DNA from: JBCBWG01 sp964579305
Lineage (GTDB): Bacteria > Pseudomonadota > Alphaproteobacteria > Rhizobiales > Hyphomicrobiaceae
Assembly (NCBI GenBank): GCA_964579305.1
Contig: CAZOGY010000163.1
Location: forward strand, 1-6,525
Length of the DNA: 6,525 bases
Reading direction: 5' to 3'
In this document: piece after piece, positions 6,448 through 6,525 of the stretch
Layout of the letters: each line of letters starts with the position of its first letter
Numbering within the stretch: position 1 is the stretch's first letter
Made by a program: the position numbers and the translations under genes
The notes under the pieces: generated by a model
What the model was told of the DNA's origin: nothing
Database searches by the model: none
The model's input: the letters and a program-made list of their open reading frames with translations, nothing else

Positions 6448-6498
6448 AGCTCTGTTGCGCTCACGGGCCGCGTTGGCCCTCCGCGGGGGCGGGCCGTT

Positions 6499-6523
6499 TT
6501 CGTGTCGATGTTTCGAACACGAA
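6499..6523. promoter_or_regulatory. Stem-loop at right edge of window
   Basis: TTCGTGTCGA (6499-6508) can pair with TCGA (6513-6516) plus CACGAA (6518-6523), leaving one bulged A at 6517 and a TGTT loop. This is a 10-bp stem with a single bulge. On the plus strand it is preceded by a short T-run; what follows lies outside the window. It could be a terminator, leader hairpin or operator of an unseen neighbour. The 6255-6525 stretch otherwise holds only the 31-bp palindrome and GC-rich dyads, with no convincing gene. Confidence 0.4.
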
Positions 6524-6525
6524 CA

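Noticed and set aside
6513..6525. LexA-type site (GAAC-N7-GAAC) near uvrC
   Set aside because: The two GAAC strings at the right edge are only two bases apart, not seven, and lie about 260 bp from the uvrC start. No other match was seen.

Overview
The window is GC-rich chromosomal DNA, most probably from an alphaproteobacterium. UvrC carries the GDDYAMMRE-type block typical of that class, and the Psd-like protein has the short (~235 aa) alphaproteobacterial layout with a V-P-I-H-P-x-G amino end. The genus cannot be fixed from the sequence. I see no transposase, integrase, CRISPR array, tRNA or rRNA.

Layout, left to right. Positions 1-203 are a leader with a 31-bp imperfect palindrome at its outer edge and a perfect 9-bp inverted repeat just before the first gene. 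Positions 204-917 (+) encode a phosphatidylserine decarboxylase (Psd) family protein. It then meets, tail to tail, a minus-strand block: a HerA/DUF87-type ATPase (989-3208), a soluble histidine kinase (3205-4083) and uvrC (4248-6254). The kinase is upstream of the ATPase and the two overlap by 4 bases (GTGA), so they are almost certainly cotranscribed and translationally coupled. The 164-bp AT-richer gap between uvrC and the kinase holds a plausible promoter for the pair. Positions 6255-6525 are non-coding as far as I can see. They hold a second copy of the 31-bp palindrome, in inverted orientation with 30/31 identity, and a stem-loop at the right edge.

How the genes work together. uvrC is a complete housekeeping nucleotide-excision-repair nuclease. 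The kinase-ATPase pair has no obvious described role: a cytosolic kinase with no sensor domain or membrane anchor, coupled to a DNA-translocase-like ATPase with no NurA nuclease beside it.

The most notable gene is the Psd homologue. Its reading frame is intact, but the serine that must become the pyruvoyl cofactor is glycine, the conserved active-site histidine is threonine, and the N-A-x-L-D-K-A-S segment is gone. It looks like a pseudoenzyme, and the pssA partner usually found beside psd in this class is not downstream. The two best leads are this pseudo-Psd and the near-identical palindromes that lie about 160-175 bp upstream of both psd and uvrC.
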